Assembly (NCBI RefSeq): GCF_020509005.1
Contig: NC_063012.1
Coordinates: forward strand, 558,001 to 622,000
Source of the DNA: Fulvia fulva
Lineage: Eukaryota > Ascomycota > Dothideomycetes > Mycosphaerellales > Mycosphaerellaceae
DNA: 64,000 bases
Direction of reading: 5' to 3'
Under the pieces are notes generated by a model that was given only the letters and a program-made list of their open reading frames with translations, was not told the origin of the DNA and did not search any database. The first letter of the stretch is position 1. Each line of letters starts with the position of its first letter. Of the stretch, positions 46,007 through 56,154 are shown piece by piece. Made by a program: the position numbers and the translations under genes.

Positions 46007-46967
46007 AATGGTCGTCGATATAAATTCCGTTCTAGTTACCTGACGGACCTAATGGTCAGATGACGTCTCGCAGTCCAGAAACTCGGCCGTGACTTGAGCG
46101 GTGGATCTGGCGGGCATTCGTCCCCGGAGGGACTTCTTGATATGCTGGCGTGGCTGGGTTGACATTTCTTTTGTGGCAGACACATTGAGAAGCGCTCCTT
46201 TGCATTTCGACGTCATGCTAATGCGGGATCCTGTGGCGTTATGCATGTCAGTACGGCACGTCTTGGACCACAATCTTGTGGCACAGAAAGGAGCATCTGT
46301 CAATGGTTCAGCAGGAACCAGTATGCACTAGCGTCCTAAGGCCACATGCCAAGTGGTCGTGCTGTGGAGTGGCAATAGCACCAAGCATTGCGATAGTAGC
46401 AATATATGCAGGGCATCAAGCGCATGGCAAGTATACAAAGTGTTTGTGGGACCGTCCTAAAAATGCCAGCAGTGTATAGGCCGAAGCTACGAGACTTGCA
46501 TGCTCCGCGGTCTTGACGCACGACATGCCACGCGGTTGTCCTTGGCCATGACGTTCGGATTTCTCGGCGGCGATTGGTCCAAGATGTGCGATAACAGTGT
46601 TTTCGTCCTCCATAAACAGCGACTCCGCCGAGTAGGATCGTGTGAAATTGAGAGTGACCGACGAATGCAAAGTGAGTGGTGGAACTTGAATGGGTATAGT
46701 CAGTAGAGCTTCAATTCAAGCTTACGGCATCGTTGAACTTCTCTTCAACGCTTTCTTCTCTGTCTGGATTGAACATTATTGCATTTCAGTATGCAAAAAA
46801 GTCCAAAGATGGACGTGCTGCTGGCTCTCGCCAGTGTGTCAATATCAAGCCAGACGTGACAAAATGCTGTGATATCCCGTGCTGCGCCGCTCTGGTAAGT
46901 CACTTTACCGAGCTTCGCAGCCTCAATGCTGTCGTCTTACTAACCCCTAACGCTGAGATCTGGTCCA
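46007..46967. other. Intergenic region
   Basis: The region between the transporter start and the KMT1 end has short frames on both strands without domain or splice support. Nothing else is seen. Confidence 0.5.
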
Positions 46968-48650
46968 TCACCAAAGGAAACCCCGACACTTTGGTGCACC
47001 ACAGTTGCACCTAATCCTGCCCTGGTTCGCCGGGTTCTGTTCGGCCGCCTCCCGGCGTTGAATGGCCACTTCGTCCTCCACTTCGTCTTCGTCTTGATAG
47101 TCGAAAGTCAGCTCCGTTCCTGCTGTGATGTCCTCGCTGGCAAAGAAAGCCAGGTTGTAGAGCCGGATGTCGTGTTTGTTGTACGACACAGTGTATTGAT
47201 GGCAATTAGGCTCACAGCTGTGGTTGATGAACCGTGTAGCATTCCCCATGTACTGGCCGTCCACGATGTAGCACATCTCAGACGTGAGTTCGCCGACCCC
47301 AGGTAAAGGGTCGCCAACGAACTTGTCGAGCTGGTAGAAGTATGAGTTCTTTTCCTTGCCGAATGTACCTTCCCTCTTGTTCGCTTCTTCGTCTGTGATG
47401 ACTTCTCCGAGGTAAGTATCAATGAATTCGCCCTCTACCAAGTCTTCGTTACAGCAAACTCCCCAGCCGCGGTTGCGAGTCTTGAAGATGGTGAGTGGAA
47501 CCCTACGGCCTTTCTGCACGACGCGACTCTTGCAGACAGGGCCACACCTGCAGTTGTCGTTGCACTCGTAGATGGCGTTCCGTGACTTCAAGTAAAATGG
47601 CTGCAGCGTCTGCGGACGTTTCGTGTCGTTTCGATTGGATTTCCTGTAGGGAAACCGCTTGGGCAGACCAGATGTGTCCTGGAGCTTGTCGAGTTGGTAC
47701 TTCTCGTAGAGTTCGGGATCCTTCCTCGACAACCGCTCCTCGTCAACGGCAGCGTACTCTAAGCACTCGCACCACGCGGTGTATTCGCAGCCAACGCCTT
47801 GACCCATGTCAGGCTTGCATCTCGTGACACAGCCCTCATACGATTCTGGAGGGTGCTCATATATGCCATTGCGTAGCACATACTTGTCAATGAAGGTAAA
47901 GTTGAGTGATGGAGTAGCGGAGTCCACATCATTCCTGAGCTGAACACCCTTCACTGGCCTGAGGAGGTGCAAGAACTTGTGTCGTATTGCCGACTCCGCT
48001 TGTGACACTGGAGTCTTCTTGGCAACTTCGATCATAGCCTCCGTAGGTAATGTGCGGCAATTGACCTTGGCGATATCATCTCTCTCCTTCCAGTCGGCTG
48101 GCTTCTTGGCGAAGAGGTAACCTTCTTTGCGTTGTAAAATGGCATTGTACACACGTGGTCCAAGATCTGCCGCATTGATGGCCTCAGTCTTGATATCACT
48201 GACGTTAGCTGGTGAGAGTGATCTTTCAGTCCATGGGGTGAGGAGACCATTTGTCGCGAGGTCACGTGTCGGTACCGGATCCGCGTCGGGTGACTTCCTT
48301 TTTCTGCTAGATGTCGAAGTAAGTGAAGTGTTGAGAGCAGTCAGGTCATACTTGCTCTGCGCATTCTCAATGTATGCTTGCACGTGACGCAGACATCGGT
48401 ACAGGTCGGAGAGCGCGTGCCAGGATGCAGGCGCGTAAGGTGGCGTAGGGGTAGGGGGCTTGGTCTTCCATCGCACGAGATACTCTTCGGTCTAAAACAC
48501 ATGTCAGCGTGTGCGTGTGCGAGCGAACGGCAGTGATTTCAAGCTCACTTCTGTGACTTTGCGATGGCAGAGGACTTCGACAATGTCCTCTGCTCTAATC
48601 GTATAGGAAGCTGGTAGAGAAGTCGAGAAAGTCAAATTTAAAGAAGACAT
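46968..48650 (-). CDS. KMT1: Histone H3 lysine-9 methyltransferase (KMT1 / DIM-5 / Clr4 type)
   Basis: Two exons, 48,650-48,549 and 48,491-46,968, give 541 residues. The intron has donor GTGAGC, branch CTGAC and acceptor TTTAG. Joining them completes a chromodomain-like segment: 'EDIVEVLCHRKVTE' plus 'TEEYLVRWKTKPPTP' and 'SWHALSDLYRC'. The pre-SET zinc cluster is Cys-rich ('CVTRCKPDMGQGVGCEYTAW', 'CNDNCRCGPVCKSR'). The SET domain has 'NRGWGVCCNEDLVEGEFI', 'RFINHSCEPNCHQY' and 'ELTFDYQ'. The post-SET is 'CNCGAPKCRG'. This set is diagnostic for the Suv39 family, which builds heterochromatin and in Neurospora directs DNA methylation of RIP-mutated repeats. The first 20 residues come from AT-rich sequence, so the start is less secure than the rest. 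Confidence 0.9.
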
Positions 48651-49162
48651 TAGACTTATAAGCCCGCTAGAGGACTTTATAAGTAATTCTTGCTTGTGTC
48701 CGGCGTATTTTGTTAGTCTCGTAGTCGCTATTAGTTAAGGTCGTGTTTAAGAGCTTTAGAGAAGGAAGTAAACTCTAAAGTTAACATAAGTAGCGCGTCT
48801 TTCGCGGTCTAGCTTACCTAAGCAACCTGATACCCTAGAGATCTATCTTTTACGTCTTATAGCTTTAGATCCACAAGTTAATAGTAGACTATACCAGGGT
48901 ATATATAGTATAGTATACTAATCTCTACTTTAAACGCCTCTACTCGAAGTTTCTTTTCGCTGTCTAAGATCAAATTACCAAGTCTTAGGCAGACGACGCT
49001 CAAACAGCGCGCCCGTACTGTATCGCGAGCCGTGCACATCCCGCGGCGGGAATCAGATAAGCGACCAAACTCTATCGCCGCCCTACGACTTGCACCTCAA
49101 GAATTTCTTCGCGGAGACATCCAACCCTGCCTCCACAACAATTTTCACCCACCACACCCGCT
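48651..49162. other. RIP-like remnant in the KMT1-RRP1 divergent intergenic region
   Basis: From about 48,600 to 49,010 the base pattern resembles the transposon flanks, with many TAG, CTA and TAT. CA and TG are reduced, though less than in the flanks. It looks like a short, old transposon remnant between the KMT1 start (-) and the RRP1 start (+). No domain is recognisable. The last 150 bases return to normal composition. Confidence 0.5.
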
Positions 49163-49927
49163 ATGGCCGTCACAAATCGCACCGCGGCGCAGGCCTCCAC
49201 CTCCAACAACCCCTTCATCAAGAACCTCGCCTCCTCCAACCGCACAACCCGCGACCAAGCGCTCGAATCCCTGCGCACCTACCTAACGCGCCCTCAGACA
49301 TTCACGCCTCTCGACCTGCTGAAACTATGGAAAGGGCTCTACTACAGCATGTTCATGTCCGACAAGCCACGGAACCAACAACGGCTCGCGCGGGACCTGG
49401 CAGATCTGACAGATTGCTTCACCACCTTTTCCGCGAAAATCTCATGGATGGGAGCGTTCTGGACGACAATGTCAAGGGAGTGGAAGGGGATTGATTCGTT
49501 GCGAATGGACAAGTATCTGTACCTGATACGTTGTTATGTCAACAGGGGGTTTGAGGTGTGTAAGAAAGGGAAGTGGGAAGTGGAAGTGGTGGAGGAGTAT
49601 GGAGAGATGATGAGCGCTGATGGTGGGCCGCTGAGTGCGAGAGATGCGAAAGTGCCGGTGGGATTGAGGTTGCATGTGCTGGATGTGTGGGTAGACGAGT
49701 TGGGGAAGGTGGACGTGGAAAGAGCGGCGCCGCTTGGGAAGGTTATGGAGCCGGTGAGGAAGTTGAGCAAGGACAGTTTGGTCAAGAGCGTGAGAGTGCG
49801 CGCGAGAGAGCAGATTGAGGATGAGGGGTTGGTGGACGGGCAAGCATGGGCAGAGCCGATAGAAGAGGACGAGGAACATGAAGAGGAAGCCGAAGACAAT
49901 GGCGAGTTCGGCGGCTTCGACGATTGA
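49163..49927 (+). CDS. RRP1: Ribosomal RNA processing protein 1 (Nop52 family)
   Basis: A single exon of 254 residues, close to the 278 of yeast Rrp1. The Nop52 domain covers residues 15-200: 'NPFIKNLASSNRTTRDQALE', 'LKLWKGLYYSMFMSDKP', 'LWKGLYY...QQRLARDLADL', 'WKGIDSLRMDKYLYLIRCYV' and 'VPVGLRLHVLDVWVDEL'. The last 30 residues are acidic. Rrp1 acts in the nucleolus in maturation of 27S pre-rRNA for the 60S subunit. It is divergent from KMT1 and transcribed towards the GH17 gene. The ATG at 49,163 starts the only frame that holds the domain. Confidence 0.92.
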   Translation: MAVTNRTAAQASTSNNPFIKNLASSNRTTRDQALESLRTYLTRPQTFTPLDLLKLWKGLYYSMFMSDKPRNQQRLARDLADLTDCFTTFSAKISWMGAFWTTMSREWKGIDSLRMDKYLYLIRCYVNRGFEVCKKGKWEVEVVEEYGEMMSADGGPLSARDAKVPVGLRLHVLDVWVDELGKVDVERAAPLGKVMEPVRKLSKDSLVKSVRVRAREQIEDEGLVDGQAWAEPIEEDEEHEEEAEDNGEFGGFDD

Positions 49928-50193
49928 TCACAGGTTAGCACATCATTTCCAAGCGATGGCGTTGTGGAGTTTCAGAAGAGAATTGTACGAAACGGTACCC
50001 TCGACCATGTTAGTCGAAATGTACAGCTCGAATCATGGCATTACTTTCTCCTGTGTCGGATCCGTTTTGGTTAAGAAGAAAAGCCCATAAACACCCGCCA
50101 TGCCCTCCGAAGTCAACCTGTTCTCAATGCTGTAGATGATGAGATGACTCGTTACGAGTCAATCTGTCGGCCTAACCTCAACGCTCGGTGCTT

Positions 50194-51166
50194 CTAGCAC
50201 TTGAGGTTGAACTTGGGCTCGCGTGCAGCAGTCATGGCACCCCAGTGAGTCTGCGATTGGTTAGTGCGGGACGGACACAGTGCGAAGTACATGTGGACTT
50301 ACCTCAACCTGAGCGACACCGTTGTCACCGATGGACTTTGGCTTCCAGGGCTCATCAAGGAGCTCAAAGTAGAAAGCATTGACACCCCAGTCAAGCAGAC
50401 CGCAGAATGCCTCCTGGTAGAACTTCTTGGCATTCTCAGTACCAGCCTGCGCGGCCTCGTAGTCAGAGCCACCATCTGAAGGCCAGCCAGTCTCGCCGTT
50501 CCAGAACTCGATCTTGTCCAGGCTGCCGGAGACTTCCTGGATGTGGCCAAGAGCTTGCTGCATGTCGTCAAAGTACACGTCGATGGCATCGCGACCCGCA
50601 GCAGCACCTTGCCAGTAGGAGAAGCCGTTGGACAGGATGATGTCGACACCACCCTTGATGATAGCGTCACCAGTGCCATCCTTCCACCTGTTCCATGAGT
50701 CTGCTGTACCGCACTTCACATCTCCACCAAGCGCCTCTTTGACGTCGTTGATCTTGTCGAGCAGCTGCTCGCCAGTGAAGTTGCCACGGTACAGAGCCTC
50801 CGAGCCAACTGTTACAGCATAGACCTGGTCCTTGTATTGTGGCACGTACTTGACCAGCGCGTCCTTGTCCGCCTTGAAGCTCTCATCGGTATCTGGCCAC
50901 ACACCAAGAATGACCTTAACGCCTTGGGCCTTGGCTGCTGGGAGAATGTGTTGGGCGAAGTTGCAGTCGGAGGCAGCGTATCCTCGAACAACAGTAGCGC
51001 CGGAGTGGCTCTTCATCGCCTTGAAATCGTCCTCGTAGTCCTGCTGGAATTTGCAGGTACCATCGGTCTTCTTCGTGCCAAGGGAGAATCCCATTATGCC
51101 CTTCTCAGCAGCAAAAACCGCCGGCACTGCCACCAGGGCAGCCGCGAGAGCGTATGTCGTGCGCAT
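50194..51166 (-). CDS. Secreted GH17 beta-1,3-glucanase/glucanosyltransferase (Bgl2-like)
   Basis: Two exons, 51,166-50,303 and 50,250-50,194, give 306 residues. The intron has donor GTAAGT, a CTAAC branch and acceptor GCAG. The signal peptide covers about residues 1-19. Glycoside hydrolase family 17 motifs are present: 'VRGYAASDCNFAQHI', the acid/base Glu in 'VTVGSEALYRGN', and the nucleophile Glu in 'EFWNGETGWPSDG'. The C-terminus is 'FYFELLDEPWKP' then 'HWGAM' and 'KFNLKC', as in Bgl2-type enzymes. No Ser/Thr-rich region or GPI signal is present, so the enzyme is secreted or held in the cell wall non-covalently, where it remodels beta-1,3-glucan. Confidence 0.92.
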
Positions 51167-52029
51167 TATGGATATGCCTCGTGAGGAATGTTCGGTATTA
51201 TGGGTAGTAATGCAATGCTGGAGCTGTCGTGTGATGGTAGTAAATGTTTAGAAGGAGTGTCTGCACTGTTTGTGCGAGTAAGGATCGTGGTTTCCCTGCG
51301 AGTAGGGTCGTGGTGGTACAGATTGTGTGTGGTGATGTTGTTTCCTTCCCGCAGTCGAGTCGCCAGGCTTGCCCCAGTCAGGGGTAGCGTTCCAGATGCA
51401 GGTGCGCCGTTGCCGATCGGCGCGCACTCACGTGGCAGCCGAGCTCCGGTCGCGTTTGAACTTCATGTCTACTTTCACTTCTTGAGTATCCTCACGCACC
51501 CACCCATCACCATATCACTCGACGCGCAGTGCGGATGGCGAGGTCGGACATGGGAAGTGAGTATGGGCTATATGTTGGCTTCCAGCCCTAGGGATGGAAC
51601 AACGATGACAAGAGCAATATTCAGGCACAGCGACTGCTGAACATCACATGATTTTGCGGGAGCTGCAGCGGGATCATAGTGTAGTACGGCACCTTACAAG
51701 ACTGATAGTCCAGCACTGTGGTGATACGGTAGTATCGACTCTGTCAGCATGGAACGAGCTGATGCAACTGAAGCATCAAGTACTTGTCGCACATGAAGGT
51801 CACACAATGCTGTAGTCAGCTCGTGCCATGTTCTGTGAGCTAGAGGCATCACTCTGAAAATTTCTTCTCACTGCTTGGCAGAGCGTTTGTTCGCTTGTGG
51901 CACCCCCAAGCGATGCTTGAACGCAGCAACGGCTAGCCCCGCCACTTCGTCGAGGTCTTCTCTTTTCTCCAACAGCAGGAGCGACGCACGGCTCCAACAA
52001 CACATTACTCACTCGCGTCGGTCGCCACC
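51167..52029. other. Intergenic region
   Basis: This divergent region holds the promoters of the GH17 gene (-) and of the coiled-coil protein gene (+). The plus-strand frame at 51,188-51,640 lacks any domain and I do not call it. Confidence 0.5.
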
Positions 52030-53178
52030 ATGCCAGAACGCAAAGCCATACCGCCTCACCTCCAACGCAAGCTCAATGGCTCTGCCGCGTCCGCCACATC
52101 ATCAGCGCCACCAGCATCACCGGCGTCCGCTAACGACGAGCACGCACTTGTGTTAAGCATCGCTAACATTGAGGAGAGGTCACCGACACCCATCACCACC
52201 GTCTCGTCGGTTTCCGCCGGCCTTCAGGTAAGCATTATTATTCCACCGGCGCAGACCATGCTCACATTATGTCACAGAACAACTTCACGCCTACGGAAAT
52301 GATCCAGCACGATCTGATCAACAGACTACGCCTCCAAGTTGAGCACCTCTCCGTCAAGTGTGATGCTCTAAAAGAGGAGAACGCGCAACTGAAGCAGGCG
52401 GTGGAGGAGCTGGAGCTTCACGCGAACGGCGAACCGATGGGAGACCACCAGCCACGGAATCTCGTTGGGTATGAGTCATCCGATGATGGCAATCCTCAAG
52501 AGGCCGAGACCAAAGGCAATCTCTCCGAGGAGATCGGCAACCAAATTGCGGTCATTCTCAACAGACACGAGGATAGACTCGCCAGTCTGGAGGCTCGGTT
52601 CATCGAGAAGATGGCCCCCACTCAAGGTACTGTCGACGATACCAAGATCCCGATGGCGAACGGCACTTTCCCAGGTCTCCTGCCGGGTGGCGATGGCTCA
52701 TTGGCAAAGAATGTGAGCGACTTGGAGCAGACTGTTGAGTCGGGTCAACACCAGGTCAACGTGCACCATCTCGCACTTCAAGATCTTCAAGATTGGCGCA
52801 ACCAGATCGAGAACCAAGAATTCAAGGCTTCAGATAAGTCTACAGACGCCCCAGCACTGCAGTATGATGCAGTAAGTCGCATGTCTGCAAGTCAAGACCG
52901 ACCGTATGGCTGACATGTTCCAGGACTTCCAGGCCAGAAGTGAACGCAGACTCGAGCAGGAAGGCCGCATCGACAACGCGTACACCCGTGAGGAGCTTCT
53001 TCAGCACTATGTGGAGCTTTGCCAACTCATCACTCACTACCATGACGATGGCAACTTCAGAGGCACCGAAGATGAGCTCTGGGCTCTGCGCGAGCGTGTG
53101 GTCATGAATCTCGCCACGTTCGATGCTCGTGAGAAGGCGCTGGAGGAGGCGCGGAAGTGGATGGAGTACAATGCATAG
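52030..53178 (+). CDS. Coiled-coil protein of unknown function
   Basis: Three exons, 52,030-52,227, 52,278-52,871 and 52,924-53,178, give 348 residues; all three junctions are phase 0. The donors are GTAAGC and GTAAGT. The start has a good context (CCACC before ATG). Residues 1-66 are Ala/Ser/Pro-rich and disordered. Residues about 75-115 form a leucine-based coiled coil ('LRLQVEHLSVKCDALKEENA'), and shorter heptad-like stretches follow. The C-terminal exon is helical and charged ('RRLEQEGRIDNAYTREELLQ', 'EKALEEARKWMEY'). No catalytic motif, signal peptide or membrane segment is visible. It may be a scaffold or cytoskeletal factor, but that is a guess. Confidence 0.75.
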
Positions 53179-53615
53179 GCAGCTCATGATCGAGAGGATA
53201 AGATCATAAGTCGTAGCCAAAATGGAGGCTCGCACGTGCCAGCCATAGATTAGAGCCGCGGCAGAGACACATGTAGTGGCATGTAGCCACGTGCAACTTT
53301 TAGACCATTCACTTCTCGTCTCAATCGCAATGAGCTATACACATGCCACTTCTGATACTCTCGCGAGGAGGTACGTCATCCTTGCCGATTTGCATGTGAT
53401 CTAAAGCCAGCCCACTACTTGAAAGCAATTCTTCTCACAACTCACTCTCTTCTCTCTGCAAGTCGACCTCGCACCGATCTCTTGTGTTCGCACAGTCTTT
53501 TTCCAACCACCACACAACACCACAACAAATACAGCATCGCATAACGTGGTATGATCCATCCGCCTCGAGTTCCGAGTGCGCATACTGACCAACCTCGCAG
53601 ACGTGGCCAGACGAC
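53179..53615. other. Intergenic region and 5' leader
   Basis: An ATG at 53,551 opens a short frame that differs in phase from the gene below, and a branch-plus-acceptor-like CTGACCAACCTCGCAG ends at 53,600. A 5' leader intron in the downstream gene is possible but not provable here. Confidence 0.4.
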
Positions 53616-55985
53616 ATGTTTCCACCGACATATCCTCACTCCGCGAACTCGAACACCAAGCCGCCACTTCGAGTGCCAATCCTATCGCCACGGGTGAAGA
53701 TGCCAGGAGACATCTATCGCGACCACTACACCTACGACCGTCCACTACCACCAGTATCGGCTACACCGTTTCCGCCAGCAACATACGGAGCCCCCTTACC
53801 ACCACAACACCCACTCGACTCCAACGTTCCACGCCACAAGCCACAGTCATACGCCGGCTTCGGCTTTCCGCCAAGCGTTGACTCGTTCCGCAACCTGGGC
53901 CCCACTCCGTCGACTCAGACTTGGGATGGTGAGAACAAGCAGAGTAGCTCCTGCGGAGACATGTTCACGGCCTTCGGAGGCGGCTTCAGAGAAGAGGCTG
54001 TGTCAGCCAACGCTTCACGTTCGTCGAAGAAGTGGATTGCACCATCTCTGGATCGTCGAGATGTGAAGGAGAGCGATGACTCGAGGAGCCCGCTGGCGAG
54101 CGAGGTACCGCTTCCCCTGTCGGCATTCGAGTTCCATGAGCTTCGCAAGAAGGCTTTGGATGCACAGCTTGCAAGCCTGTGCAAAGCCAGTCCGACAATG
54201 CAGTCTGCGGAGGCATATACGTTGAGCTCGTTGAAGTGGAACGCACCACCTCAAAGTCACTGGGCTGGAAAGGAGGGCAACGACACCAAGTCTCCAGGAC
54301 CGAGTAAGGCGTCTTTTCCCGCCGGCGCATACCAGAGTCGCCCGTTTGGTACCCAGGCTCGGAAGGAATATCTCACAGGCATTCCCATCGACGGTCCGAC
54401 AGAGCAGCCCGCGGTAATTTCCCCACCAGGCTGGAATAGCGTCCACTCCGATGTCTGCTGGGGAATTGATGCATACTTGATAGGTTCTAAGCAGAGCCGT
54501 GAGTCCGACCGCGATACAAGTGGTGTGCCAAGTATTCTTCCGTTCGGACCCGCCGACTGGAACATCATCCCAAAAGCCGCTGCTCCCGGCCAGAAACCAA
54601 GTTATGATCCAAACTGGGGATTCACCTTCTCACCGTTCCAGCCACGCACTCCAGGCCGCTTTGGCTTCATCGACGAGGGTTTCAAGAGCCAAGTCGAGGA
54701 CGAGAGCAGCACGGCGGGCCGCAGCGATGGATGGGGCGCTACCCGCGAGTTCAAGAAGACCAATACCGGCCGTGGCTCACGAGCACCGTCTGCAGTAGCA
54801 TCTCATCCGTGCGAGTGCTCTGATCCCTGGGGCAAGGCATGCGAGGACTGCGATCAATGCCAGGAGCACTGCAGCTGCGAGCATGAAGCCGAGACTGAAG
54901 GTGACGGCTTTGGTGCTGGTAGCGAGGTCAGCATCATTGACACTGATAAGTCTGACAGCAATTGGGGCGCGACTAAGAAGGCTGGCAAGTCTGATGCTGG
55001 CTGGGGTGGCAAGAGCGATGTCGACACCAATGCTGAAGACGAGAGCAATCGAGACAGCAGCATGACCATCAAAGACGAAGCACGATTCTCCTCCCTCGAA
55101 GCCCGTGTCGCCGCCCTCGAGCTCAACACAAAGCCCGCTGAAACCACCGCCGACAAGACTATCCCTCATCTCGAGAGACTCGGTACTACAATCCTCGAGC
55201 TTCGTCCTCTTCACCCAAGCTACACGAACTTGACGACCGCTTTCCTCGCCACGACCGATACCCTTCAGAGTTCCGGCACCATCGCATTGAGTCCCGCCCT
55301 CCTCGATATCATTGCGAAGATGAAAGTTCCGCACTATGACTTCCATGACTTCCGCGAGGAGAACGACGAGGTGATCTCCACGGGAGCCAAGCAAGCTTCC
55401 AAGTCATCATCTGGTGGCGCCAGTGTCCGAACCGCTCATCAGGACAGATTCAGATTCAACTTCAACGACTTTCGCGAAGAGGATGACGAGGTCTGTCTTC
55501 GTGCAGCAGATCCAAGCAAAAAGCCTCATTCAGGCGCAGGAGCCACTGGCAGAGCAGGTGCCCAGAACTACCTCGACATCACCGACCTTTGTGTGGGAAG
55601 CGGAGGAATCGCTCGACCAGCGGCCCTTCCAACCATTACGCCTCAGTCCGGCAAGGCAGCCGCCGCAAACCCAAGCGCCATCCACTACTTCGACTTCTTC
55701 GACTTCAAGGAGGAGAGTCACAAGAACGCTTCCGCGGAAGCTCCCTCAATGCCCGAGCCTCCTGAGAGCCGCTTCAACTTCAAGGACTCCCGCGAGGAGG
55801 ACGACGAATTTGATGGTCGGGAAGCCAGCTCAGCGGCGAAGCCAAAACCCCAAGAGGGAGGACGTAGTCGTGGTCGTCCTCGTGGCTGGATTAAGCAACA
55901 GGATGGCAAGGTGAAGGTGTGCGGTGTCTGTGGCTTCGGCGGTCATTACTCCGGGGACTGCCAGTGGTTTTATCCTGGATGGTAG
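53616..55985 (+). CDS. Large disordered protein with repeated acidic motif and C-terminal zinc knuckle
   Basis: A single exon of 789 residues. The N-terminal 90 residues are Pro/Tyr-rich. At about 390-440 there is a His/Cys/Glu-rich patch ('CECSDPWGKACEDCDQCQEH'). Trp-Gly units follow ('SDSNWGATKKAGKSDAGWGG'), and then one helical segment ('FSSLEARVAALELN'). In the last 220 residues a short motif recurs four times: 'YDFHDFREENDEV', 'FNFNDFREEDDEV', 'FDFFDFKEESHK' and 'FNFKDSREEDDEF'. A basic 'RSRGRPRG' (AT-hook-like) segment and a CCHC-like knuckle in 'CGVCGFGGHYSGDCQWFYP' close the protein. I do not recognise the family. The composition suggests a nucleic-acid-binding, largely unstructured protein. 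Confidence 0.75.
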   Translation: MFPPTYPHSANSNTKPPLRVPILSPRVKMPGDIYRDHYTYDRPLPPVSATPFPPATYGAPLPPQHPLDSNVPRHKPQSYAGFGFPPSVDSFRNLGPTPSTQTWDGENKQSSSCGDMFTAFGGGFREEAVSANASRSSKKWIAPSLDRRDVKESDDSRSPLASEVPLPLSAFEFHELRKKALDAQLASLCKASPTMQSAEAYTLSSLKWNAPPQSHWAGKEGNDTKSPGPSKASFPAGAYQSRPFGTQARKEYLTGIPIDGPTEQPAVISPPGWNSVHSDVCWGIDAYLIGSKQSRESDRDTSGVPSILPFGPADWNIIPKAAAPGQKPSYDPNWGFTFSPFQPRTPGRFGFIDEGFKSQVEDESSTAGRSDGWGATREFKKTNTGRGSRAPSAVASHPCECSDPWGKACEDCDQCQEHCSCEHEAETEGDGFGAGSEVSIIDTDKSDSNWGATKKAGKSDAGWGGKSDVDTNAEDESNRDSSMTIKDEARFSSLEARVAALELNTKPAETTADKTIPHLERLGTTILELRPLHPSYTNLTTAFLATTDTLQSSGTIALSPALLDIIAKMKVPHYDFHDFREENDEVISTGAKQASKSSSGGASVRTAHQDRFRFNFNDFREEDDEVCLRAADPSKKPHSGAGATGRAGAQNYLDITDLCVGSGGIARPAALPTITPQSGKAAAANPSAIHYFDFFDFKEESHKNASAEAPSMPEPPESRFNFKDSREEDDEFDGREASSAAKPKPQEGGRSRGRPRGWIKQQDGKVKVCGVCGFGGHYSGDCQWFYPGW

Positions 55986-56154
55986 AGTGAGACATGGCCA
56001 AGGTCAGATGCATAGTACTGCCGCAGAGGCAGGCGGTGGCAATGCATGGGCTGACTGGCACACAGACTAAGGGGGGTTCTTGACTTGCGAAAAGTGGAAG
56101 CGCTCTGATACGCTGCGCTTGGGTATCAGCACCAAGGAAAAGTCTTTGTGTACA

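Noticed and set aside
53986..55394. Several minus-strand frames of 89-205 codons
   Set aside because: They are shadows opposite the 789-residue zinc-knuckle protein.
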